Source of the DNA: Sedimentisphaerales bacterium
GTDB lineage: Bacteria > Planctomycetota > Phycisphaerae > Sedimentisphaerales > Anaerobacaceae
Length of the DNA stretch: 29,210 nt
Reading direction: 5' to 3'
Assembly (NCBI GenBank): GCA_016933985.1
Contig: JAFGTU010000377.1
Coordinates: 1-29,210 of the forward strand
Part shown: positions 14,152 to 21,725 of the stretch, in pieces
Layout: each line of letters starts with the position of its first letter
How positions within the stretch are numbered: position 1 is the stretch's first letter
Position numbers and translations under genes: made by a program
Notes under the pieces: model-generated
What the model saw: only the letters and a program-made list of their open reading frames with translations
Databases searched by the model: none
What the model was told of the DNA's origin: nothing

Positions 14152-16155
14152 GTGGCTTTGAGACAATCGCGGCTGTTAGAGGCCGATAAAGAACGAGAAG
14201 ATTCGATTGGCTGTTCCCGTTCAGGGCGTCTGGGTTGGCTGAAAGCCCTTATGCCCAGAATCGAAGTCCTGATTCTGCTTGTCGGATTGTTGTGCACGGT
14301 TTTCGGGAAGCTGATGGTCGTGCGGTCCTACAAGCCCGAAAGCGTGGCAGCGGAGACGGCTGCGGTGACGTTTCCCGACCTGCTGTTCTTTGCTATAGTT
14401 GCCCTGCTTATAAGATGCCTGTACATAATCAAGCCGTCGGTTCTCTGCGCGCGGTGCGCGCTGTTGATCGCGGCCATTGTGGCCGCCTGGTCGGTATTGA
14501 ACACCGGCTGGCTCATAAACAGCGGGGTTCAGTTGCAGCCGGGAATCCTCGTATTGTTCGCGCGGGACTTTCGAAACATGTTGCCCCTCGTAACGGCTCA
14601 CGTATTACAGGACCTCGTGCAGTTCGTACTCCTTGTGTTGGGAGGCATCGCAGTCTTCGCGTTTTTCCTATGGCGTTTCTTAAGGCCCGGCAGAGTTGTT
14701 CCCAGCCGCAATCACCACGAGCGGTGGGCTCTCGGCTTGGCGCTGGTAATCACGGCCGGCCTGCTGGCCAGGCCCTCTGCTCAACCGGACGCAGATTCAA
14801 GCTTCGCCGCAGAGGTCCTCAATTTCAGCAGCCACTCGTACGCTTTGCTGTCCACGGTGGCCGGTCAATCCCACAACAAATACCCCGTAGAGCACAGCCC
14901 AAACATATACCTTTCGGGCCGTCGTCAAATCGGCGCTCCCAAGTGTCCGACAAAAGACCTGCCGAACGTCGTCATAGTGCTGTTGGAGAGCGTATCCCAT
15001 TCGGTGACTTCCCTCTCCCCGACGGCCAAGCAGACTACGCCTTTTCTGGCTCGTCTGGCTTCTGAAGGCGTGGAGTTCCGCACAACGCGCGTGCCGATGC
15101 CCTATACAAGCAAGGCGTTCTGGTCAACGCTGACCGCGGTGACGCCGACAAGCGATGTCCACGACGTCGAAGCCGTCCCTGCCGACGAGCCTTACGAAGG
15201 CCTGCCCTCAATCCTCGCAAGGGTCGGCTACCGCTCGGCTTTTTTTGAAATGTCAAAAGGCAACTTTGAGTGTGCGCCCGGTTTTTTCAATAATCTCGCA
15301 TTCGACTGGGCATGGTTCAGGGAGAATCTCCAGGACCCATCGGCGCACATAGGATACCTGGGCGGCGATGACTGCCGGATGATTGAGCCGGCCATCGAAT
15401 GGGCCGGAAAAAATGGCCGACCCTTTCTCCTCATGATGATTACGTCAATCTCCCATGACCCCTTCGAGGTCCCCCAATGGTTTGAGAAGCCAGAGGAAGA
15501 AGAATACGACAGATATCTCCAGACGATTCGCTATACGGATCATTTTCTTGAGCAGCTTTACTCGGCGCTGCACTCCAACGGCCTCGATGGCAACACGCTT
15601 CTTTGCATCATTGGCGACCACGGCACCAGTTTCGTTACCGAGCGGGCGAAAGGTCGGTGGGCTCCGCGAGAGGAGGTTATCCGCGTGCCCTGGGTGATGC
15701 ACTGGCCGGGGCATTTAGGCCCTGGAAAGGTCGTCGAGTGGCCTTGTTCGCAGCTCGACGTGACGCCGACCATTCTCAGACTTATAGGGTTTGATATTAG
15801 CAGTGCCGGCTTTGACGGAAGGGACGCCCTCGCGGAGCCGCATTCGCAGCGCCGGCTTTACTTTTCGTCCTTGGTTCCCGGCAGCCCCGCCGGGTTTGTC
15901 GAAAACGGCAGAAAAGTCGTCTTCTGGCCCTACATCAATAAGGCGTTTGAATACGATTTAACGACCGACCCCCAGGAAAACGACCCTCAGACGATTTCCG
16001 CCGACCAGATAGATCAAATCAGGGCACAAATCAATCGGTGGGAATCACAGTCGCAGATTGCCGTAGATGCCAAGAAGCATACCAAGCGATTCTTGTATTC
16101 TCACTGGCAGATCTTCAGCGCCGGCCGCCTGGCCTGGGCATATTACGTACCGTGA
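14152..16155 (+). CDS. LTA-synthase-like membrane sulfatase/phosphotransferase
   Basis: 667 residues. An N-terminal block of about five membrane helices (residues 36-210) is followed by an external alkaline-phosphatase-superfamily domain. Metal and nucleophile residues sit where LtaS-type enzymes have them: Glu in VVIVLLESVS (about 279), nucleophile Thr in MPYTSKAFWST (about 319), SISHDPF (His about 435) and the Asp-His pair in CIIGDHGTSF (about 489-490). Such enzymes add phosphoglycerol or phosphoethanolamine to glycans or lipids, or hydrolyse sulfate or phosphate esters; the substrate here is unknown. GTG at 14152 is chosen because AAAGG is 8 bases upstream, while the GTG at 14146 is too close to it. 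The exosortase-family gene starts 31 bases after the stop, so they are very likely co-transcribed. Confidence 0.85.
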   Translation: MALRQSRLLEADKEREDSIGCSRSGRLGWLKALMPRIEVLILLVGLLCTVFGKLMVVRSYKPESVAAETAAVTFPDLLFFAIVALLIRCLYIIKPSVLCARCALLIAAIVAAWSVLNTGWLINSGVQLQPGILVLFARDFRNMLPLVTAHVLQDLVQFVLLVLGGIAVFAFFLWRFLRPGRVVPSRNHHERWALGLALVITAGLLARPSAQPDADSSFAAEVLNFSSHSYALLSTVAGQSHNKYPVEHSPNIYLSGRRQIGAPKCPTKDLPNVVIVLLESVSHSVTSLSPTAKQTTPFLARLASEGVEFRTTRVPMPYTSKAFWSTLTAVTPTSDVHDVEAVPADEPYEGLPSILARVGYRSAFFEMSKGNFECAPGFFNNLAFDWAWFRENLQDPSAHIGYLGGDDCRMIEPAIEWAGKNGRPFLLMMITSISHDPFEVPQWFEKPEEEEYDRYLQTIRYTDHFLEQLYSALHSNGLDGNTLLCIIGDHGTSFVTERAKGRWAPREEVIRVPWVMHWPGHLGPGKVVEWPCSQLDVTPTILRLIGFDISSAGFDGRDALAEPHSQRRLYFSSLVPGSPAGFVENGRKVVFWPYINKAFEYDLTTDPQENDPQTISADQIDQIRAQINRWESQSQIAVDAKKHTKRFLYSHWQIFSAGRLAWAYYVP

Positions 16156-16186
16156 GTCGCGTCGGAAGAGCGGTAGGCAAGCATAT

Positions 16187-17098
16187 ATGTTGAGTTGTCG
16201 AGAGTCAAATCCAGATAAGGTTGCTGATGCGGTCGCAAGGCTTGTGATTCTGGTCGGTCTCTTCATCTGGATGTTCCGGCCTGAGCTGAGCGTGATAGCC
16301 TCAAGCGCCGCGCACGCCAGCGATTGGGTGCATACGTTGATAATCCCCGTCATGATAGCACTTTTGGTCTATCTGCGGCGTGCCGCCCTGGTCGATAAGC
16401 TGTCCGGCGGCTCGCTATGGGGCATTCTGCTCTTGACCGTGGGATTGGCCCTGTACGCCGCGGCCACCTGGCCCTTCAACTACGGATACATACGCGATGT
16501 TGCGATGATACCAGTTCTGGCCGGCATTGTGCTTGTCGTTTCCGGGTGGGGAGCGCTGAGGCTCTGTTTCCCGATGCTGCTGCTCGCAATGCTGGCGATT
16601 CCTATCGGCCCCAGGATTTACGCCCGCTTGATCATTCGGCCTGAGACGTACACTATACAAGCTGTCGCCACCGTTCTGGGGGCATTGCCGGGAGTCGATG
16701 CGGTGGTAAGAGGCGTTGATGTGTTCTTTGAGTCTGATTTCGGTTCCGGAGTGGTCGCGCTGGCCGAATCCAACCGGGGTGTCAGATTGCTGCCGGCCTT
16801 AGCTGCGCTGGGCGTGTTCGTCACGTTCTCAAGAATTAGGTCTCTCGGACGGCTCGTTTTTGTTGCGTGTACGGCGATACCAATTATCTTATTCTGTAAT
16901 TTCTTCCGGCTCTTCTGCTGGGCGGTGCTCGATGTCTATGTGGTAGATAGCCCGACCAGCCCGCTGCCGCGAAACGCATCGACCATACTGTCCTTGCTGC
17001 TCGCATATCTTTTGTTCGCGTGCGTCAGTGCGGCAAGACTGAACCTTTTTGCCGATGCAGGGCAAGACGCTCCGGGCGGGGAGGCTGCCGATGAGTAG
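16187..17098 (+). CDS. Exosortase-family membrane protein lacking the expected catalytic Cys and His
   Basis: 303 residues with about eight membrane spans, recognisable as exosortase/EpsH by layout and by the EpsI-like gene overlapping its end. In the family the active-site block reads AxACSGLR; here it reads AESNRGVR (193-200), placing Asn196 where the Cys should be. The conserved Arg is kept in CNFFR (Arg241), 45 residues on, the same spacing as I recall for XrtA. The following His region reads PLPRNAS (259-265), with no His. The family reaction (transpeptidation of C-terminal sorting signals) is therefore doubtful: it could be an inactive partner, a scaffold, or an enzyme with rearranged chemistry. 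ATG 16187 is chosen because the longer frame overlaps the upstream gene. Confidence 0.8.
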   Translation: MLSCRESNPDKVADAVARLVILVGLFIWMFRPELSVIASSAAHASDWVHTLIIPVMIALLVYLRRAALVDKLSGGSLWGILLLTVGLALYAAATWPFNYGYIRDVAMIPVLAGIVLVVSGWGALRLCFPMLLLAMLAIPIGPRIYARLIIRPETYTIQAVATVLGALPGVDAVVRGVDVFFESDFGSGVVALAESNRGVRLLPALAALGVFVTFSRIRSLGRLVFVACTAIPIILFCNFFRLFCWAVLDVYVVDSPTSPLPRNASTILSLLLAYLLFACVSAARLNLFADAGQDAPGGEAADE

Positions 17099-17822
17099 GA
17101 GCGCGAACGGCTTGCGTCTGTTGAGATCTTTATTTTCCGCGGCGTTCCTGTTATCCGCCGCTGTGCTCGCCATCGCCGCGGTTGGCCTGCGTCCTGGCGT
17201 CAGAGCGTTGGCGGAGCGCTACGCCAAAGAGCCGATCGCCGTTCGCAAGCCATTGAGCGAATTCGATACATCGCGTCTGCCTTCCTTCGCGGAGGGCTGG
17301 ACCCGCGAAGATATACCTCCCGAGGAGATTGAAACCGATGAATTTGCCATCATTCGCCTTACCCGCCGGAACATTGCGCAAGGCCCTAAAGAAGTAGTGC
17401 TCTTCGTAACATATTACAGCGACCCGAAAAGCAAGGTCCCCCATACCCCTGATGTGTGTTATCGTCAGGGTGGGGCGATTCTAAAGGAAATGAAGAATAT
17501 CACAATTGATGTGCCAGGCCTTGCCCGGGGCCGAGAAGTGAAGGCCCGCCTATTACTGTTCGAGCAGCAAACATACAATCAGGCCGTAATCTTCTGCTTC
17601 TTTGCGGATGGCCGGTTCAGGCACAGCCGGGAGCAGGTCAGGTGGCTTATAGGCATGCCCGGTAATCGGCACGTCTATTTCAGCAAGATTGAAACGGCTG
17701 CGAATTACCCTAAGGATGCGAGCCCTGATTCCGCCGTCGAACTTTGCAAAACCCTCTTTCGCGAAGCTGTGCCGCTATTGATATCCGAACACTTCCCCAC
17801 CATTGAGCAGCTCAAACGGTAG
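17091..17822 (+). CDS. EpsI-like exosortase-associated protein
   Basis: 243 residues. The N-terminus (SRSANGLRLLRSLFSAAFLLSAAVLAIAAVGL) is a membrane anchor or signal. The remainder is an EpsI/DUF3485 domain, with KVPHTPDVCYRQGGAIL matching the EpsI signature 'H.P.VCY...G'. This family accompanies exosortases as a separate gene or fused to them; its role is unsettled, with a periplasmic support function in sorting or exopolysaccharide assembly assumed. The ATG overlaps the exosortase stop by 8 bases and has GGAGG 6 bases upstream, so translation is coupled. Its last 11 bases overlap the end of the convergent minus-strand sorting-signal protein gene. Confidence 0.85.
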   Translation: MSRSANGLRLLRSLFSAAFLLSAAVLAIAAVGLRPGVRALAERYAKEPIAVRKPLSEFDTSRLPSFAEGWTREDIPPEEIETDEFAIIRLTRRNIAQGPKEVVLFVTYYSDPKSKVPHTPDVCYRQGGAILKEMKNITIDVPGLARGREVKARLLLFEQQTYNQAVIFCFFADGRFRHSREQVRWLIGMPGNRHVYFSKIETAANYPKDASPDSAVELCKTLFREAVPLLISEHFPTIEQLKR

Positions 17823-18366
17823 CGGACGGTCTTCGTGCTCGACGGTCTTTTGCGATGATAAACGCAGCGTGTGCCAAAACGATAAGGAGTAATCCGCCGG
17901 CTACAAGAGCGACGTAGCTTTTCGGTTCCGCAGCCGGCGCCCACACGTCCGCAACCTCGGCGGTTTGCCCCGACTCAAGATTCACTCTCGCCGCCGCACG
18001 TCCTAAAACGGCGCCCCTGCTGCTGACTCGCATGGAGAATTGGCCCGTTTGGCCTGGTGCAATGCCATTCGCCGCAATCTCGGTCCACGCCCGGAATGTC
18101 TCGCCGGAGCTGTCAATCTGCCAGTTCTCCGGCGCCTCGAAATTGTATGCCGCATGCTGGGCCACCTCGAAAGCAACGATGCCGGAACTGGCTGAATTCT
18201 TCACGTGGTATGTGTAGATGTTGGACTGGATGCTCACGGTGATATTCACGTGGTCGTTGCTGAACTCAGAGTGGTTGGCTGGTAAATCCGCCTCTTGTGC
18301 CTCAGCCGCGAAGCCAAGGCCCATAATCGCACACGTCGCCGCTATAATTCCGTTCTGCAGTTTCAT
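17812..18366 (-). CDS. Secreted protein with exosortase-type C-terminal sorting signal
   Basis: 184 residues, no named domain. It has an N-terminal signal peptide (MKLQNGIIAATCAIMGLGFA, then AEAQ) and a beta-rich middle (VNITVSIQSNIYTYHVKN, with aromatic and Gly/Pro positions typical of an immunoglobulin-like or thioester-like fold). The C-terminus is tripartite: AEPKSY (146-151), a hydrophobic span (VALVAGGLLLIVLAHAAFII) and a basic tail (KDRRARR, 173-179). That is the architecture of PEP-CTERM/LPXTG-like signals, with EPKS in place of the common PEP motif. It ends 11 bases inside the EpsI gene on the other strand and lies 44 bases after the response regulator gene. A dedicated substrate of the neighbouring exosortase-like protein is the natural inference; a simple membrane-anchored protein is the alternative. 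Confidence 0.78.
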   Translation of the reverse strand: MKLQNGIIAATCAIMGLGFAAEAQEADLPANHSEFSNDHVNITVSIQSNIYTYHVKNSASSGIVAFEVAQHAAYNFEAPENWQIDSSGETFRAWTEIAANGIAPGQTGQFSMRVSSRGAVLGRAAARVNLESGQTAEVADVWAPAAEPKSYVALVAGGLLLIVLAHAAFIIAKDRRARRPSATV

Positions 18367-18375
18367 TTCGCCAAC

Positions 18376-18410
18376 CAACTATCAACGATCAATAGTCAAT
18401 TATCAACTGG
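18376..18410 (-). repeat. Heptanucleotide repeat, five units
   Basis: CAACTAT, CAACGAT, CAATAGT, CAATTAT, CAACTGG on the plus strand at an exact 7-base period. It fills the gap between the response regulator stop (18411) and the start region of the sorting-signal protein, and shares a 12-mer with the repeat at 10084-10104. Confidence 0.7.
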
Positions 18411-19796
18411 CTAAGTTAGGCCCAGGCGTCCGGCCTCGTCGTACAGGCCGTAGTGCTTCATTTTCTTGAATAGGGTGGTGCGGTTTATTTGAAGGGCCTT
18501 GGCGGTCTCCTGCCTGCTCCAGTGATTCGCCTTCAGCGCCTGGCGGATGATTTCCTTCTCCGGCCCGCCCAATGCCTCTTTCAGGCTCATCGCCTTGTAT
18601 TCGGCTTGTCGCTGGTTCTGCGCCTCCTTTATCATATCAGGCAGGTCATCAGCCCCGATGAACTTGCCCTTGCTCAGAAGCGCCGCCCGCTCGACTATGT
18701 TCTCCAGCTCACGAACGTTCCCGGGCCAGGAGTATCGCTCGAGTAGCTCCATCGCTTCGTCGCTGAAGCCGAGCTTGTCTCGGTTATGCCGGGCCGAATA
18801 GAGCTGCAAAAAATGCTCCGCCAGCAGCTTAACATCCCCGACCCGCTCGCACAGCGGCGGCAGCTCTATCTTCACAACGTTGATCCGGTAATACAAATCC
18901 TCACGAAACCTCCCTCGTTTCACCTCGTCTTCAAGGTTGCGATTGGAAGCCAGCACAATTCTTGTGTCCACCGTTATTGTCTTGTTGCTGCCCACCGCCT
19001 CGAAATTCCTGTCTTCCAGCACCCGCAGAAGCTTGGCCTGCAGACCCGGGGAGGCATTGGATACCTCATCGAGAAAGATCGTCCCGCCGTCGGCGGCAAG
19101 GAATTTGCCCTCCTTGTTGGTTACTGCGCCAGTGAAAGCCCCCTTGGCGTGTCCGAACAGCTCGCTCTCAAGGAGCGTCTCAGGAAGCGCTCCGCAGCTT
19201 ACCTCGACGAAGGGCTGATTCCGTCGCCCTGACCGATGGTGGATTGCCTTTGCCAGCATACTCTTTCCCGTGCCGGAGGGCCCTGCCATCAAGACCGTAA
19301 CCTTGCTGTCCGCAACCGCCTCAACAAGCTCAAAAATCTTCGCCATCTTGTAGTGGTGGCTGATTATCTTCTCCAGGCTGTACTTTCGGCCAAGCTGGAG
19401 TCGCAGGCTCTCGTTCTCGCTGATAAGCGATTGCTGCGTGATGGCCCGCTCCACCGCCAGCCTCAGCTCGTCATCGACAATCGGCTTTGTCAGGTAGTCG
19501 TATGCCCCCGATTTGATTGCCTGCACCGCGCTTTCGATAGTGCCGTAGCCGGTTATCATAATGACCACCGTCTTTGGATAATCTCTGCGAATAATGCCCA
19601 GCAGCTCAAGCCCGTCTCCGTCCGGCAGGTTCACATCCGTTATCGCCAGGCAGTACTCGCTCTCCTCAAGTTTATCCAAGGCTTCCTTGAATGTCGCGGC
19701 GCCCTCGGTTGTGAACCCCTCCAGCGACAAAAACTCGCACAGCGAATCTAATATTATTTTATCGTCGTCTATCACTAATACATTCGTCTCTTGCAT
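18411..19796 (-). CDS. Sigma54-dependent response regulator (NtrC family)
   Basis: 461 residues in three parts. The receiver domain (1-120) has acidic DDD at 10-12, phospho-acceptor Asp54 and Lys104. The AAA+ domain has Walker A GPSGTGKS (172-179), GAFTGA (219-224, the loop that contacts sigma54), Walker B TIFLDE (about 239-244) and the R-finger region FREDLYYR. A Fis-type helix-turn-helix ends the protein (about 417-450, WSRQETAKALQINRTTLFKK). It activates transcription from -24/-12 promoters when phosphorylated. It lies 30 bases after the histidine kinase gene, its probable partner. The kinase, regulator and sorting-signal protein read in one direction, so regulation of the exosortase locus is likely by context. 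Confidence 0.95.
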   Translation of the reverse strand: MQETNVLVIDDDKIILDSLCEFLSLEGFTTEGAATFKEALDKLEESEYCLAITDVNLPDGDGLELLGIIRRDYPKTVVIMITGYGTIESAVQAIKSGAYDYLTKPIVDDELRLAVERAITQQSLISENESLRLQLGRKYSLEKIISHHYKMAKIFELVEAVADSKVTVLMAGPSGTGKSMLAKAIHHRSGRRNQPFVEVSCGALPETLLESELFGHAKGAFTGAVTNKEGKFLAADGGTIFLDEVSNASPGLQAKLLRVLEDRNFEAVGSNKTITVDTRIVLASNRNLEDEVKRGRFREDLYYRINVVKIELPPLCERVGDVKLLAEHFLQLYSARHNRDKLGFSDEAMELLERYSWPGNVRELENIVERAALLSKGKFIGADDLPDMIKEAQNQRQAEYKAMSLKEALGGPEKEIIRQALKANHWSRQETAKALQINRTTLFKKMKHYGLYDEAGRLGLT

Positions 19797-19826
19797 ACTG
19801 TCTCTCGAATCGTACTGTACTCACGT

Positions 19827-20957
19827 CTATTCTATCGAGTTGCTTATAACAGGCAGCAGGACCGTGAATATGCTGCCGCCCCCGGGCGCATTCTTCGCGG
19901 TTATCTTCCCGCCGTAGCCATCCAGAATATCTCGGCATATCGCCAGGCCGAGTCCGGCACCGCCGCCGGGGCCTCTTGTAGTGAAGAACGGCTCGAAAAG
20001 AGCCTCTGCATTCTCCGGGGCAAAACCCGTCCCCGTATCCCGGAACTCCACCACGGCGTTTTCGCCCTCGATCCTCGACGATATTAGAAGCTCGCCACCG
20101 TTCGGCATTGCGTCAAGGGCGTTCTTGGCCAGGTTGCAGAAGACCTGGAACAGGCTGCCGCTGCGGATTTCCGGCATGTTCCCGCAATAGTCCCGCAATA
20201 TGCGGACCTTCAGCGCCTCGGCCCGCAATTCCATGCTTTTTATTGCATCTTCAATGATCTGATCGATCCGCACGTACTCCAGCGATGTGCGGGCGCGCCG
20301 AGAGAATTCGAGCAGCTCACTGGTGATCTGCACCATTCTCATAAGACCCTCGCGGCACTGCGTGAGGTATTCTTTTGCCTTCTCGGGCCTTGCCTGCTCG
20401 ACGACCCTTATAGCGAGATTGACGTATCTCAGTATGCCGTCCATAGGGTTGTTCAGTTCGTGGGCGACCTTTGCGGCAAGTCGCCCCAGCGTCGCCAGCC
20501 GCTCAGCCTCGGCTAATTGTCTTTGCACGGCCGTTTCTTCCGTAACATCCTCAATTAAAATCGTCCCGCCGGCAATCTCTTGGGCATTATTTCCCTGCAG
20601 GGCCGTGCAGGTGATTCGCAGAAGCCGCGTTCGGCCTTCAAGCGTGTAGCTTACCTCATCAAAAGTCCGAGCCTGCCCGCTGGAGAGCACGCTTCTGATC
20701 TGTTCTGTCCATCCGCGCCAGACCCTCTCATCAGTCCCCTTTGCCAGCGCTTTGTCGATATAATCAGCCGGATAGACCAGCTTCCTTAATTGGCAATTGG
20801 CTTCGATAATCTTCAGGTCCGCATCGAAAGCGGCAATGGCTATCGCCAGCGATTGTATAATCGAATTGCCGCTGGCTGTCGGTGTTGAGCTGGTCTCTGC
20901 GGCTTCTTTCTGCCGTTGCGACCCGCTCTTATCAGATTGTTTCGGTGTCGGGGCCAT
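19827..20957 (-). CDS. Soluble PAS sensor histidine kinase
   Basis: 376 residues with no membrane span, so a cytoplasmic sensor. A low-complexity Ser/Thr/Gln start (1-33) leads to a PAS domain (about 34-140; NSIIQSLAIAIAAFDADLKIIEAN is its opening). The HisKA dimerisation helix carries VAHELNNPMDGIL with phospho-accepting His166. The HATPase domain has the N box CNLAKNALDAM (about 274-284), the G1 box FRDTGTGFAP, the F box FEPFFTT and the G2 box GAGLGLAI. The signal sensed is unknown. The layout resembles NtrB-type kinases. It is transcribed with the NtrC-family regulator that follows; in exosortase bacteria similar pairs control sorting-signal proteins. Confidence 0.93.
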   Translation of the reverse strand: MAPTPKQSDKSGSQRQKEAAETSSTPTASGNSIIQSLAIAIAAFDADLKIIEANCQLRKLVYPADYIDKALAKGTDERVWRGWTEQIRSVLSSGQARTFDEVSYTLEGRTRLLRITCTALQGNNAQEIAGGTILIEDVTEETAVQRQLAEAERLATLGRLAAKVAHELNNPMDGILRYVNLAIRVVEQARPEKAKEYLTQCREGLMRMVQITSELLEFSRRARTSLEYVRIDQIIEDAIKSMELRAEALKVRILRDYCGNMPEIRSGSLFQVFCNLAKNALDAMPNGGELLISSRIEGENAVVEFRDTGTGFAPENAEALFEPFFTTRGPGGGAGLGLAICRDILDGYGGKITAKNAPGGGSIFTVLLPVISNSIE

Positions 20958-21370
20958 AGCTGTTACGATGGGTCACAATTGCGGTGCTTTCATACTTCCG
21001 TGTTGCGAAATATCAACGCTTCCGTTGTTCTTGTCGAACAACCGCAGCCGTCGCTTTACATAAAAATGTAAAATCCCGCCAACAAAGGACTAAGTGCATT
21101 TTCCCCCTTCCCGCAAATAGCTCCGATGCAATTGTTATGGGGTCGTAGATGTTGACCTTCCGCAACGTCCCCTTCGCCGCCGCTTGTCCTCAACACGTCC
21201 ATTCTCCGCTGATCTCTCATAACCTTATGTCTATTAAGGATTTGGAAATGTTAAAATGGGGTACTTTTTCTTGTCCCCGTTTGGAATGGACTTTGCTCCT
21301 GATGTTGGCAGGACAGGTACTTGGTGCGTTTGAAACAGCCGGCCAAAACGATTTGGCATGGAGGCTTCGG
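20958..21370. other. Divergent intergenic region between the kinase and PilZ genes
   Basis: No supported gene. A frame open from 21149 reads into the PilZ gene, but the good ribosome binding site (GGAGG) is only at 21361-21366, so I treat the upstream part as leader. A palindrome at 21055-21072 lies about 100 bases before the kinase start. No convincing -35/-10 or -24/-12 promoter was found. Confidence 0.5.
21055..21072. promoter_or_regulatory. Palindrome TTTACAT-N4-ATGTAAA upstream of the kinase gene
   Basis: Perfect 7-base arms TTTACAT and ATGTAAA separated by AAAA. The right arm AAAATGTAAAAT is the same 12-mer as in the MerR-gene operator at 26405-26426, but the arm spacing is shorter by four. 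A candidate operator or half-site. Confidence 0.35.
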
Positions 21371-21721
21371 ATGGATGGCCTTGAAAAGCGTAAAGACCGA
21401 CGACTGGCAATGAGGCTTGGTCTGCTCTGTCGAAGACTGGGCGGGCCGACGCACAGGTTGTACTCCGGCACGGTCCTGAACGTTGGCAGGGGGGGGCTGT
21501 ATTTTGAGACAACCGCTGGTGAATTCGAGCCGGGCAGCTTGGCCGAGCTGCGCTTTGCAGTCCCGCTTCAGACCGGCCGCCTTGAATTCGGCGGCTCAAT
21601 GCAAGCCATCGCCACCATCCTGAGAACCGAAACGCTGACAGCCTCGCGAACAAACCCGCCTGTTCGTCCTCTTTACGGTGTGGCTGTGCAGTTCTGTCAT
21701 CCGCCAAAGCTCGCCCTATAG
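21371..21721 (+). CDS. PilZ-domain protein
   Basis: 116 residues from the ATG at 21371, which has GGAGG 6 bases upstream. A longer frame back to 21149 adds 74 residues, including a hydrophobic stretch (LEWTLLLMLAGQVLGAF), and cannot be fully excluded. The domain shows the Arg-rich opening EKRKDRRLAMR (RxxxR) and the second motif VLNVGRGGLYFET, where PilZ proteins have [D/N]xSxxG; the Ser is replaced by Gly. PilZ domains bind cyclic di-GMP and adjust motility, polysaccharide synthesis or transcription. A diguanylate cyclase is encoded 5 kb away. The gene ends 4 bases from the convergent dapF stop. Confidence 0.8.
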   Translation: MDGLEKRKDRRLAMRLGLLCRRLGGPTHRLYSGTVLNVGRGGLYFETTAGEFEPGSLAELRFAVPLQTGRLEFGGSMQAIATILRTETLTASRTNPPVRPLYGVAVQFCHPPKLAL

Positions 21722-21725
21722 CCTC

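Noticed and set aside
14235..15065. 276-codon plus-strand frame inside the LTA-synthase-like gene
   Set aside because: Alternative frame of a gene with clear catalytic motifs; Arg/Gly/Pro-rich shadow.
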